This document shows, in pieces, positions 1-6,283 of a DNA stretch of 6,283 nt. The DNA comes from CAYSLC01 sp964431545 (GTDB taxonomy: Bacteria; Desulfobacterota; Desulfobacteria; Desulfobacterales; JAABSP01). The notes under the pieces are model-generated. The model worked only from the letters and a program-made list of their open reading frames with translations, was not told where the DNA came from and searched no databases. Numbering within the stretch: the first letter of the stretch is position 1; each line of letters begins with the position of its first letter. The stretch is taken from positions 1 to 6,283 of the forward strand of contig CAYSLC010000278.1 of NCBI GenBank assembly GCA_964431545.1, in the 5' to 3' direction. Position numbers and translations under genes: made by a program.

Positions 1-1145
1 TTTCCCTCAACCTCCCGCAATTGATCCTCCAGAAACGCCCGTTCTGCAACTTCAATGGCCGCGTTCCGTACTTCTTCCAAAGACGTGGCCGTTGCCTTTC
101 TGGCCCTTTCCTTCGCAGCCTTGTCTGCCTCTTGAGGCAGATTCCGCCGCAAATGCGGCGGCAAATCCTCTAAATCCGCTTCCCCGTCGGCCACGCAGAC
201 GATGTGGGAAATGATGTTTCTCAGCTCCCGGATGTTCCCCGGATAGTCGTACCCCATCAAAAACGACCGAAGTCTTGCAGACAACGCCGGCCCCGCGCCA
301 TTTCGACGACCGTTCACCTCCCGGCAAAAAAAATCAATGAGCAGGGGCAGCTCGTCGCGTCGTTCCCGCAAGGGAGGAAGCATCAGCGGGATGACCCCAA
401 GCCGGTAATACAGGTCCTCCCGGAAGCGACCGCCGGCCATCATCTCCATCAAGTTCCGGTTGGTGGCGGCGATGATACGGACATCCACCATGATGGATTT
501 GTCCGCCCCCACCCGCTGAATCTCGCCGCTTTCCAGCACCCGCAGCAGCTTGACCTGGCCTTCGGGCGGCAATTCACCGATTTCGTCCAGAAAAATCGTT
601 CCCCTGTTGGCCGCCTCGAAGCGGCCCTCCCGGTCTTTGGCCGCGCCGGTGAAAGCCCCCCTGACATGGCCGAACAGTTCCGATTCCAGAAGATTCGGTG
701 AAATGGCGCCGCAGTTGACGGTGATCAGCGGCTTTTCCGACCGGCTCCCGTTGGCGTGGACCACTTTGGCCAGCAGCTCCTTGCCGGTGCCGCTCTCCCC
801 TTCGATCAACACCGGCAGGTCGGTCCGGGCCACCTTGGCGGCCACTTCCAGGGTTTCCAGGATCTTTTCGCTTTCCCCAAATACGCCGTCGAACTGGAAA
901 TCCGAGTCCGCCAATGCCTGTCGTCGCTGGCGCAAAGAAGGCGGCGTCCCGTTTCCAGTCCTGTTCCCGGCCTGTCCCCCATTCCCGCGGGACAGCAGCA
1001 ATACCTCGCTCCGCAACGTGTCCATTTGGCGCAATATCTTGTCGATTCCGTTCCGGTCCAGGACCGGTGACCAGCGCAGCGAGGATCGGACGATCTCGAT
1101 CCGTTCGAGGGTCCGGGCCAATGAAGGGGTGAAATGTGCGTCCAT
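1..1145 (-). CDS. Sigma-54-dependent transcriptional activator (AAA+ enhancer-binding protein), 3' partial
   Basis: A DNA-bound ATPase that remodels sigma-54 RNA polymerase to open promoters. The frame runs from ATG 1145 to the left edge without a stop (381 residues visible). An N-terminal region of about 85 residues matches no receiver, GAF or PAS pattern I know; it includes a helix-like ILRQMDTLRSEVLLLSR and a Gly/Asn/Arg-rich linker. The AAA+ core is complete: Walker A GESGTGKE 116-123, the sigma-54-contacting loop GAFTGA 163-168, Walker B FLDEIGE 185-191, sensor I AATN 226-229, Arg-finger region FREDLYYRL 241-249, and sensor II YPGNIRELRN 301-310. After a charged linker the segment ERAFLEDQLREVEG at the edge looks like the start of the Fis-type helix-turn-helix, which is otherwise outside the window. 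The gene overlaps the exporter stop by one base and has its own AGGA. A short N-terminus suggests control by a bound partner (as in PspF-type proteins) rather than phosphorylation; this is inference. Confidence 0.95.
   Translation of the reverse strand, partial: MDAHFTPSLARTLERIEIVRSSLRWSPVLDRNGIDKILRQMDTLRSEVLLLSRGNGGQAGNRTGNGTPPSLRQRRQALADSDFQFDGVFGESEKILETLEVAAKVARTDLPVLIEGESGTGKELLAKVVHANGSRSEKPLITVNCGAISPNLLESELFGHVRGAFTGAAKDREGRFEAANRGTIFLDEIGELPPEGQVKLLRVLESGEIQRVGADKSIMVDVRIIAATNRNLMEMMAGGRFREDLYYRLGVIPLMLPPLRERRDELPLLIDFFCREVNGRRNGAGPALSARLRSFLMGYDYPGNIRELRNIISHIVCVADGEADLEDLPPHLRRNLPQEADKAAKERARKATATSLEEVRNAAIEVAERAFLEDQLREVEG
125..161. repeat. Two adjacent perfect inverted repeats inside the activator gene
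   Basis: Two palindromes lie 3 nt apart: CTGCCTC-TT-GAGGCAG (125-140, 7-base arms) and CCGCCGCA-AA-TGCGGCGG (144-161, 8-base arms). They fall in the coding sequence for the linker between the AAA+ core and the DNA-binding domain (residues about 328-341). In RNA they could fold as two short GC-rich hairpins with loops of about 4 nt. No T-run follows, so they are not an obvious terminator. Confidence 0.6.
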
Positions 1146-4100
1146 CAGGTTTCCTGGGGCGCCATTTGATTCCGGACAAGACTGTAATACATGCCGCCGG
1201 CTTCCAGCAGTTCGGAGTGATGGCCTGTTTCCGCGATGGCGCCGTCGTACATCACCACAATTTGATCGGCGTTGATGATGGTGCTCAGGCGATGGGCGAT
1301 GACCACCGCCGTCCGTCCGTTCAAAATCCGGTTCATGCTCCGTTGAATCCGGCGTTCGGATTCACTGTCCAGGGCCGACGTGGCTTCGTCCAGAATGAGG
1401 ATTTTTGGGTCATGGTACAAGGCCCTGGCCAGGCAAATCCGCTGGATCTGCCCACCGGACAGCCCGGCGCCGCGCTCCCCCACCACCTGACTGTACCCCA
1501 TAGGCAGATTCCGGATAAACCCGTCGGCGTCCGCCATCCGGGCCGCCTCGATGATCCGACGCATGTCCGGCTCCGGTTCGCCCACCGCGATGTTGTCCGA
1601 CACCGTCCCGGAAAACAGGGCGTTTCGCTCCATGACATAGCCGATCAGCCGCCGGTAGGTCGCGAAATCCAACAGCCGGACATCGTAATCGTCCACATAG
1701 ACCCGTCCTTCGGTGGGCGGATAAAACCCCACGATGAGCCGGGCCAGCGTCGATTTGCCGGACCCGCTGGGCCCCACGATGGCCACGGTGGAACCGGCTT
1801 TGATGGTCCAATCGATATCTTTGAGGGCGTAAGGCGTTTCCGGCCCCCCGTACCGAAAATAGACATTCTCCAGGCGGATGTCGCCTTCCAGATCGGGCAG
1901 CACTACCCGGGAGGGGGCGTCCTCGTCCCTTTGCTCCGGCGCCAGATCCAGCACGTCCCCCAGCCGCTCCATGGACACCAGGGCTTCCTGGAACTCGTCC
2001 CACACCGACACCAGTCCCATGACCGGGGCCATGACGCTGCCGATCAGGGCGTTGAAGGCGATCAACTGGCCGATGGTCAATTCACCGGAAAGCACCATCC
2101 GCGTCCCCATCCACAGGAGGGTCGCGACGGCGGCCGCCTGCAAGAGGGCGCTGAATCCACTGATGAACGCAGTGAAAATCGCCGCCCGGTACCGCAGATC
2201 CAGGGCCTTGAGGTACTGCTTTTCCCATCGGAGCCGCATGGGCCGCTCGACACCCATGGCCTTGACGATTTCGGCCCCGCCCAGGGTCTCCACCAGGGTG
2301 GATTGGGCGTCGGCGCCCGCGAAGAATACCTTCCGGGCATAATCCTTGTATTTGGGGGTGGCCAGAAGGGTCACCAGGACGATGGGCGGCAAAAAGGCCA
2401 GCAGCATCAGGGTGAGGCGCACGTTGTACAGGAACATGACGATGAAAAAGGTGAAAATCATCATCGTGTTTAAAAGGGTGGTGATGCTGCCCTGGGTCAT
2501 GAACCGCCGGACCGTATTGTTTTCGTGGAACCGGGCCACGATGTCCCCGACCTGCCGCCGGGCGAAAAAATCGATGGGAAGCGACAGCACGTACCGGTAA
2601 AACTGGGAGATCATGTTGAAATCCAGTTTTCGGACCATGAAATTCATCAGGTAGGCGCTGAAAAACCGGGTGATCTGCCGGAATACGAAGGCGACCGCCA
2701 GNNNNNNNNNNNNNNNNNNNNNNNNNNNNNNNNNNNNNNNNNNNNNNNNNNNNNNNNNNNNNNNNNNNNNNNNNNNNNNNNNNNNNNNNNNNNNNNNNNN
2801 NGCCGGGTCCGCCACCCAAACGCGGTGTTTGGAAATGCCATACACCACGATGTAGTGATATCCCTCCCAGTGGGCGATAAAGGGGAGGTCGCATTTCAGG
2901 AGGGTTTTAAAATTGCAGCGGGTCGCCCGGGTGAAAAATCCCATGGCCTCGCCGGTGCGGGCCATGGCGTCCAGGTCGGCCCCCCGGCCGTCGACCCCGA
3001 TCATTTCCCGGAGCCGCCCCACGGTGACGGGGATGTTGTGGTGACGGCAGATCATGGCCAGACAGGCCGCCCCGCAGTCCCGCTCCTCGGCCTGCTCCAC
3101 CAACCGGAACCCGCCGATGAGGTTCTGACCGGTGCCGGGCCGGGACCGGACATCCACCAGCAGTTGCCGCGGGCGGAAACGGCGCAGCTTCCGGAGGCGA
3201 TCCATCTCCCGGTCCACGAAACGAATCCGCGCGTCGATGCGGCCCCGGAGTCCGGGCAGAAAATCCATCAGGTCGACGACCGCGTCCCGGGGCATCACCA
3301 GCAGGATGGAATCCACGACCGCCTCGGCGCCCGTTTGCTGGGGGGCCGCATCCAGACAGGCCCGTTCTCCGAAGATTTCGCCGCGGCGCAGGGACATGAT
3401 GTCCCGGCCATCGGCCTCGTCCATGGTCAACCGGATTTCCCCGGACCGGACGATGAACAGGTCCCGCACCGTTTCCGAATCCTGCTCGAACAGCTTTTCT
3501 CCGGCCCCGATTTTCATGATGTGGACCGATTCGACGATGGGCTTCAATTCATCGCCGTCCATTTTGGCCCCGCAATCGAATACCTTTGCCAGAAAAAGCC
3601 GCAGCGATGACCGGGCGGCGTGCTGGACGAAGATGTCCCGGATTTCCGGATGACGTTCCAATACCGCTCGCACGCCATCCGCCCGGATGTACAGAATCGT
3701 CAAATCATCCGACGCGCGGATGGCGTATTCTGATTGGCGGGCTCCCATGACGGCCGACGCGCCGAACATCTCCCCGGAAGAGAGGGATCGGACGGTCCGT
3801 TCCTTGCCGTTTTCTACGGTCAGACACCGGCATCGGCCGGACTGGACAACGTAAACGCCGTCCAGCTCGTCTCCCGGCGACAAAACGGTCTGGCCAAGCT
3901 TATATCGCCGAAACGCCGCGTATTCATCAAGAACCGACAATTCCTTGGTCGCCAGATGTGAGAATGGCGATAGGGCGCGGATGGCATCTTTTATGGATGG
4001 GTCGTTCAAGATCGGTCCTTTCGATTCAACCGTGAATCGNNNNNNNNNNNNNNNNNNNNNNNNNNNNNNNNNNNNNNNNNNNNNNNNNNNNNNNNNNNNN

Positions 4101-4357
4101 NNNNNNNNNNNNNNNNNNNNNNNNNNNNNNNNNNNNNNNCGATAGTCGTCCGCGGCCTGCTGCAGCTCTTCCGGGGAAACGGCGACGCCGTCCGCCCTGG
4201 CTTCCTTAACGAGGATTTTATGCCGGACGAACCGGCGCATGATCTCCTGAAATTCCTGGGAAAGTTTTAAATGGTCGATGAGCGCCCCGGCCGTTATGGC
4301 CTCGTCGTCGATTCGAAAGATCTCCTTATCCGTCAATGCGCCCCCCTTTTCAAACAC
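1145..4357 (-). CDS. C39 peptidase-containing ABC exporter with SurA-N-like head and two cNMP-binding-like domains (two assembly gaps inside)
   Basis: Exports a peptide through the inner membrane and cuts off its leader. Numbering counts each N run as 34 residues. Residues 10-72 resemble the SurA/PpiC N-terminal domain (IDDEAITAGALIDHL, HKILVKEARADGVAVSPEEL). After a gap come two cyclic-nucleotide-binding folds (about 125-245 and 265-380). A C39 peptidase follows from about 415 with Gln422, Cys428 (ERDCGAACL), His501 (GYHYIVVYG) and Asp517 (VADP), so the active site is complete. After a second gap comes the ABC membrane domain (LPIDFFARRQVGDIVARF at 593-610, then hydrophobic helices to about 785). 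The ATPase has an A-loop aromatic near 836, Walker A GPSGSGKST 862-870, LSGGQ 966-970, Walker B ILILDEA 986-992 and His1022. The Q-loop Gln is Glu910. The start is GTG 4357 or, more likely, TTG 4336. The stop overlaps the next gene by one base. Because gap lengths are unknown, continuity of the frame, and so the fusion of the head domain, is not proven. The domain set recalls HetC-like and RiPP exporters. Confidence 0.9.
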   Translation of the reverse strand: MFEKGGALTDKEIFRIDDEAITAGALIDHLKLSQEFQEIMRRFVRHKILVKEARADGVAVSPEELQQAADDYXXXXXXXXXXXXXXXXXXXXXXXXXXXXXXXXXXRFTVESKGPILNDPSIKDAIRALSPFSHLATKELSVLDEYAAFRRYKLGQTVLSPGDELDGVYVVQSGRCRCLTVENGKERTVRSLSSGEMFGASAVMGARQSEYAIRASDDLTILYIRADGVRAVLERHPEIRDIFVQHAARSSLRLFLAKVFDCGAKMDGDELKPIVESVHIMKIGAGEKLFEQDSETVRDLFIVRSGEIRLTMDEADGRDIMSLRRGEIFGERACLDAAPQQTGAEAVVDSILLVMPRDAVVDLMDFLPGLRGRIDARIRFVDREMDRLRKLRRFRPRQLLVDVRSRPGTGQNLIGGFRLVEQAEERDCGAACLAMICRHHNIPVTVGRLREMIGVDGRGADLDAMARTGEAMGFFTRATRCNFKTLLKCDLPFIAHWEGYHYIVVYGISKHRVWVADPXXXXXXXXXXXXXXXXXXXXXXXXXXXXXXXXXXLAVAFVFRQITRFFSAYLMNFMVRKLDFNMISQFYRYVLSLPIDFFARRQVGDIVARFHENNTVRRFMTQGSITTLLNTMMIFTFFIVMFLYNVRLTLMLLAFLPPIVLVTLLATPKYKDYARKVFFAGADAQSTLVETLGGAEIVKAMGVERPMRLRWEKQYLKALDLRYRAAIFTAFISGFSALLQAAAVATLLWMGTRMVLSGELTIGQLIAFNALIGSVMAPVMGLVSVWDEFQEALVSMERLGDVLDLAPEQRDEDAPSRVVLPDLEGDIRLENVYFRYGGPETPYALKDIDWTIKAGSTVAIVGPSGSGKSTLARLIVGFYPPTEGRVYVDDYDVRLLDFATYRRLIGYVMERNALFSGTVSDNIAVGEPEPDMRRIIEAARMADADGFIRNLPMGYSQVVGERGAGLSGGQIQRICLARALYHDPKILILDEATSALDSESERRIQRSMNRILNGRTAVVIAHRLSTIINADQIVVMYDGAIAETGHHSELLEAGGMYYSLVRNQMAPQET
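1152..1155 (-). promoter_or_regulatory. Ribosome binding site for the sigma-54 activator
   Basis: AGGA lies 6 nt before the ATG at 1145, within the last codons of the exporter gene. Together with the TGATG junction it sets the start and implies translational coupling (stop-restart) between exporter and activator. Confidence 0.6.
2702..2801. other. Assembly gap (100 N) between the C39 peptidase and the visible membrane helices
   Basis: A second run of exactly 100 N. It falls right after the catalytic Asp-Pro of the peptidase and before what looks like the second transmembrane helix, so the end of C39, the linker and the first helix should lie in it. Confidence 0.95.
4040..4139. other. Assembly gap (100 N) between SurA-N-like head and first cNMP-like domain
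   Basis: Exactly 100 N, the usual placeholder for a gap of unknown size. The frame is open on both sides and happens to match at this length. The gap could hide more of the SurA/PpiC-like domain, or a stop and a new start that would make the head a separate gene. Confidence 0.95.
4341..4348 (-). promoter_or_regulatory. Purine-rich ribosome binding site favouring a TTG start at 4336 for the exporter
   Basis: AAGGGGGG sits just after the HlyD stop and 4 nt before an in-frame TTG at 4336. The GTG at 4357 has no good Shine-Dalgarno sequence; the nearest purines are in GAAGCAGC. The TTG would give a protein starting MTDKEIFRIDDEA, seven residues shorter, and a 13-nt spacer after the HlyD gene instead of an 8-nt overlap. 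Confidence 0.5.
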
Positions 4358-5732
4358 GCTGCTTCAGTTTCCGGAACGGATCGATGACCATGTCGATGAT
4401 CCGCCGCTTTTCCACTGCGATTTCCGCGGTACCCCCCATGCCGTAGGCCAAGGGCGTCCATTCCCCATCGTGTTTGAACCCGTCCCTGGCCAGGCCGACC
4501 CGGCCTTCGTAGTAGAACATCCCGTCCTCATCCCTCAAGGCGCTGGGCGACAGGTATTCCAAAACGCCTTCGATGATGCCGTATCGTTGATAGGGAAAGG
4601 CGTTGAATTTGACCCGAACGGCCTGCCCCACCGCCAAAAGTCCGCGTTCCGATTCCGGGACCCGGATAAACAGGGCCTTTTCGATTTCAGCCGGCGCGAT
4701 GGCGAACAAAGGCGCGTCCGCTTCAACCGCCGCCCCCGGCTGGGTAGCCGACATATAGGTGACGACGCCGGAAACGGGCGCCGTCATCAGGAGCAGCCCG
4801 TCTTCATCGAAATCATCGAACGTAAGGGACGATGCGGCGTCCATGGCCGCTTTGGCGGATCGCCATTGCATCTGCAACTGCTTCTCTTCTTCTTCCATCT
4901 GCATGATTTTGCTGTCCCGCTGGAACTTCATTTGAAGCAGGGTGATCCGCGTCTGCCCCAGTTTTTGGCCCACCTGCCCCTCTTCCCGGGTGAATTCGTA
5001 TTCCAGGTTGTCCAGGTCGATTCTCAATTCGTCAAGACGCGAAAGGCTCTTTTCATGGGCGCGCCGTCTTTCATCCATCTCTTTTTCGCTGATGCCGCCG
5101 TGTCCCTCCATGGCGTAGAGCCGCTCGTATTTCTGGAGTTCGGTCTTTGCCTGGGCCTCGGTTTTCCGGGCTTCCGCGAGTTGGAGTCGCAGTTTTTCCA
5201 ATTTATGGCGCTGGGTCGCCGGCAGGTTCCGGAACCGTTCCTGTCTTAACCGGTCGTATTCCGCCTGGGCCGTGCCAATTTGTTGCCAGAGATTGTCGAC
5301 CTCTTTTTGCATCAACGCCCGCTTTTGGGGGAACAGCCGGCGATCCATTTCCACCCGCTCCAGTCGCAGCCGGGCCTGTTCGGATTCCGAGGCCGCCCGA
5401 ACGGCCGCTTCGGATTTGACTCTGGCCAGAACGGCGCCCCCCTCGACCCGGTCGCCTTCCTTGACATAGACGCCCATCAGCTTTCCGGACGCGGGGACGT
5501 AGATCCGGCGCATTTCCGAAACCGGTTCCAAACGTCCCTCCACCGTGACGATGACATCGGCCCGCCCGTAAAACGCCCACGCCAGCAGAGCCGCCAGCAA
5601 TGCCAATAGAATATAGATAACACCGGACGCCCCCAGCCGGGGCCTCCGCATCAACATCCGGACGCCCTCCGCTCCGTGGTTCTCTAAGGAGGGCGACGAC
5701 ATGTCGGCGTCACCTTTCAGGAACAGGAACAT
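4350..5732 (-). CDS. HlyD-family periplasmic adaptor (membrane fusion) protein of a peptide ABC exporter
   Basis: At 460 residues it has the usual length and full layout of a HlyD/type I secretion adaptor, which links an inner-membrane ABC exporter to an outer-membrane channel. Seen in order: a cytoplasmic N-terminus of about 35 residues; one transmembrane helix at about 37-55 (IYILLALLAALLAWAF); a first lipoyl/biotinyl half-motif at about 62-108 (VEGRLEP, VPASGKLMGVYVKEGDRVEGG); a long Gln/Glu/Arg-rich coiled-coil hairpin at about 110-300; the second lipoyl half at about 316-347 (TAPVSGVVTYM); a beta-barrel region from about 352; and the family-typical C-terminal block GMGGTAEIAVEKRRIID near 431-447. 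The ATG at 5732 follows a GGAGG. The stop overlaps or nearly abuts the exporter gene downstream, so they very likely form one complex. It may be of the adaptor subtype seen in NHLM-type RiPP export systems, but I cannot assign a subfamily by eye. Confidence 0.93.
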   Translation of the reverse strand: MFLFLKGDADMSSPSLENHGAEGVRMLMRRPRLGASGVIYILLALLAALLAWAFYGRADVIVTVEGRLEPVSEMRRIYVPASGKLMGVYVKEGDRVEGGAVLARVKSEAAVRAASESEQARLRLERVEMDRRLFPQKRALMQKEVDNLWQQIGTAQAEYDRLRQERFRNLPATQRHKLEKLRLQLAEARKTEAQAKTELQKYERLYAMEGHGGISEKEMDERRRAHEKSLSRLDELRIDLDNLEYEFTREEGQVGQKLGQTRITLLQMKFQRDSKIMQMEEEEKQLQMQWRSAKAAMDAASSLTFDDFDEDGLLLMTAPVSGVVTYMSATQPGAAVEADAPLFAIAPAEIEKALFIRVPESERGLLAVGQAVRVKFNAFPYQRYGIIEGVLEYLSPSALRDEDGMFYYEGRVGLARDGFKHDGEWTPLAYGMGGTAEIAVEKRRIIDMVIDPFRKLKQRV

Positions 5733-5733
5733 A

Positions 5734-6283
5734 TCACGGCCTCCGATCTCCCGCGTCCAGGATCAAATCCGAAATCGCGATCCGGCTCCTGCCTTTATTC
5801 CCGCCAACCATGGGCTTCTCCGGACGGGGAACCGTTTCGCGGCACAAAGACCGCCGGGCTTCGGAAAAAATCGGCGTTGCGAAATCGGCATTTTGGCAGA
5901 ATTCGGATGGTTTCCCCGCTTTATAGGCATTGTATCGCGCCGAATAATCGGCTAAATCCGATTCCAGGGCCCCCACCCCCTGGACGCCGGGAAATCGGCG
6001 TTTGAAAGCCGCCAGCAACGGTTCGATATCGTTATGCTTTCCATTGCCTAACCTTTCTTGCAATTTGGTTTTCAACTCCTTTATGGCCCTCACGTAAAGC
6101 AGTTCAATGTCGATGAGCCGATGAACCTGGCTGTACACACGGTATTGGGAGAATGCGCCGTCGGACAGGGTTTCCAGACGATTGAGCAATTCCTGTATGG
6201 ACTTCTTGCTTCGCCGCCAGGTCCCCAGCAGTTCGATAACCCGGTCGTCATCCTTGAACAGGGCGATGGGCTTTTCCGGCGGC
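5734..6283 (-). CDS. Hypothetical helical protein, first visible gene of the operon (5' partial)
   Basis: The frame is open from the right edge to a TGA at 5736-5734, giving 182 visible residues. The true start lies outside the window; a TTG at 6189 is internal to the open frame and need not be the start. I do not recognise the family. The visible part is hydrophilic and mostly helical: a charged stretch (LFKDDDRVIELLGTWRRSKK), then amphipathic helices around IELLYVRAIKELKTKLQERL, then a Tyr-rich segment (DYSARYNAYKAGK), and a basic tail rich in Gly, Arg and Pro with little predicted order. There is no transmembrane segment, and a signal peptide cannot be judged without the N-terminus. Two Cys are present (EFCQNADF and RSLCRET). 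Its stop is one base from the start of the HlyD gene, so the two are surely co-translated and it probably serves the exporter. Possible roles are accessory factor, substrate-handling protein or regulator; nothing visible decides between them. Confidence 0.8.
   Translation of the reverse strand, partial: PPEKPIALFKDDDRVIELLGTWRRSKKSIQELLNRLETLSDGAFSQYRVYSQVHRLIDIELLYVRAIKELKTKLQERLGNGKHNDIEPLLAAFKRRFPGVQGVGALESDLADYSARYNAYKAGKPSEFCQNADFATPIFSEARRSLCRETVPRPEKPMVGGNKGRSRIAISDLILDAGDRRP
5740..5744 (-). promoter_or_regulatory. Ribosome binding site for the HlyD-like gene
   Basis: A GGAGG lies 7 nt before the ATG at 5732, inside the last codons of the upstream gene. It supports this start over the in-frame ATG ten codons later (5702), although that one also has a weaker AAAGGTGA upstream. 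Confidence 0.7.

Noticed and set aside
125..161. The tandem hairpins as an intrinsic terminator
   Set aside because: There is no T-run after either stem on either strand, and the site lies inside an open coding frame that continues to the window edge.
574..1179. Minus-strand open frame of 201 codons overlapping the start of the activator gene
   Set aside because: It is a frame-shifted shadow. The frame from ATG 1145 carries all sigma-54 activator motifs in order and this one carries none.
1136..2473. Long open frame on the + strand opposite the ABC exporter (445 codons)
   Set aside because: It is the mirror of a strongly conserved ABC coding frame in GC-rich DNA. Its product is rich in His, Pro, Gly and Gln with no recognisable domain, as expected for an antisense shadow.
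2525..3610. Long open frame on the + strand opposite the cNMP/C39 region
   Set aside because: It crosses an N gap and mirrors the peptidase and cNMP codons; its composition is low-complexity and Pro/His-rich.
4278..5249. Open frame of 323 codons on the + strand opposite the HlyD gene
   Set aside because: The opposite strand encodes a textbook HlyD protein with helix, lipoyl halves and coiled coil. This frame is Phe/Leu/Pro-rich antisense translation of that coiled coil.
5797..5814. Possible double-glycine cleavage site (PMVGG, Met at -4) in the first gene's product
   Set aside because: It lies about 21 residues from the C-terminus of a long protein rather than after a short N-terminal leader, and lacks the usual hydrophobic -7 and -12 residues (Glu and Thr here). 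Probably coincidence.

Overview
The window is one tightly packed operon fragment, read entirely on the minus strand (right to left). No gene-free stretch exceeds a few bases. Transcription order is: (1) an unrecognised helical protein whose start lies beyond the right edge; (2) a HlyD-type membrane fusion (periplasmic adaptor) protein; (3) a very large C39 peptidase/ABC exporter carrying two cyclic-nucleotide-binding-like (cNMP) domains and a SurA/PpiC-N-like head; (4) a sigma-54-dependent AAA+ activator whose C-terminus is cut by the left edge. Junctions are TGA-T-ATG, an 8-nt overlap or 13-nt spacer, and TGATG, so translation is probably coupled throughout.

Organism: the sequence is GC-rich with mostly G/C third positions. 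A two-membrane cell is implied by the HlyD adaptor, and sigma-54 control is implied by an intact GAFTGA loop. The protein style resembles Desulfobacterota or related deltaproteobacteria, but that assignment is only a guess from gene content. Two runs of exactly 100 N, both inside the ABC transporter gene, mark a draft or metagenome assembly with gaps of conventional rather than measured length.

How the parts may work together: the C39 peptidase has its full Gln/Cys/His/Asp set and should cut a leader, typically of the double-glycine type, from a peptide as the ABC motor exports it. The HlyD protein would carry the peptide across the periplasm towards an outer-membrane channel encoded elsewhere. 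The cNMP folds are fused to the cytoplasmic side of the exporter but have lost the usual phosphate-binding Arg, so they may sense something else or act structurally. The sigma-54 activator has no receiver or GAF domain and is coupled to the exporter gene, suggesting that export and transcription are controlled together. No substrate peptide, modification enzyme, outer-membrane channel or promoter is visible here.

The system as seen is an export/maturation module of the kind used for RiPPs, bacteriocins or peptide signals. Its unusual points are the domain stack of the exporter, a Glu in place of the Q-loop Gln, the operon-terminal activator, and the unknown first gene.
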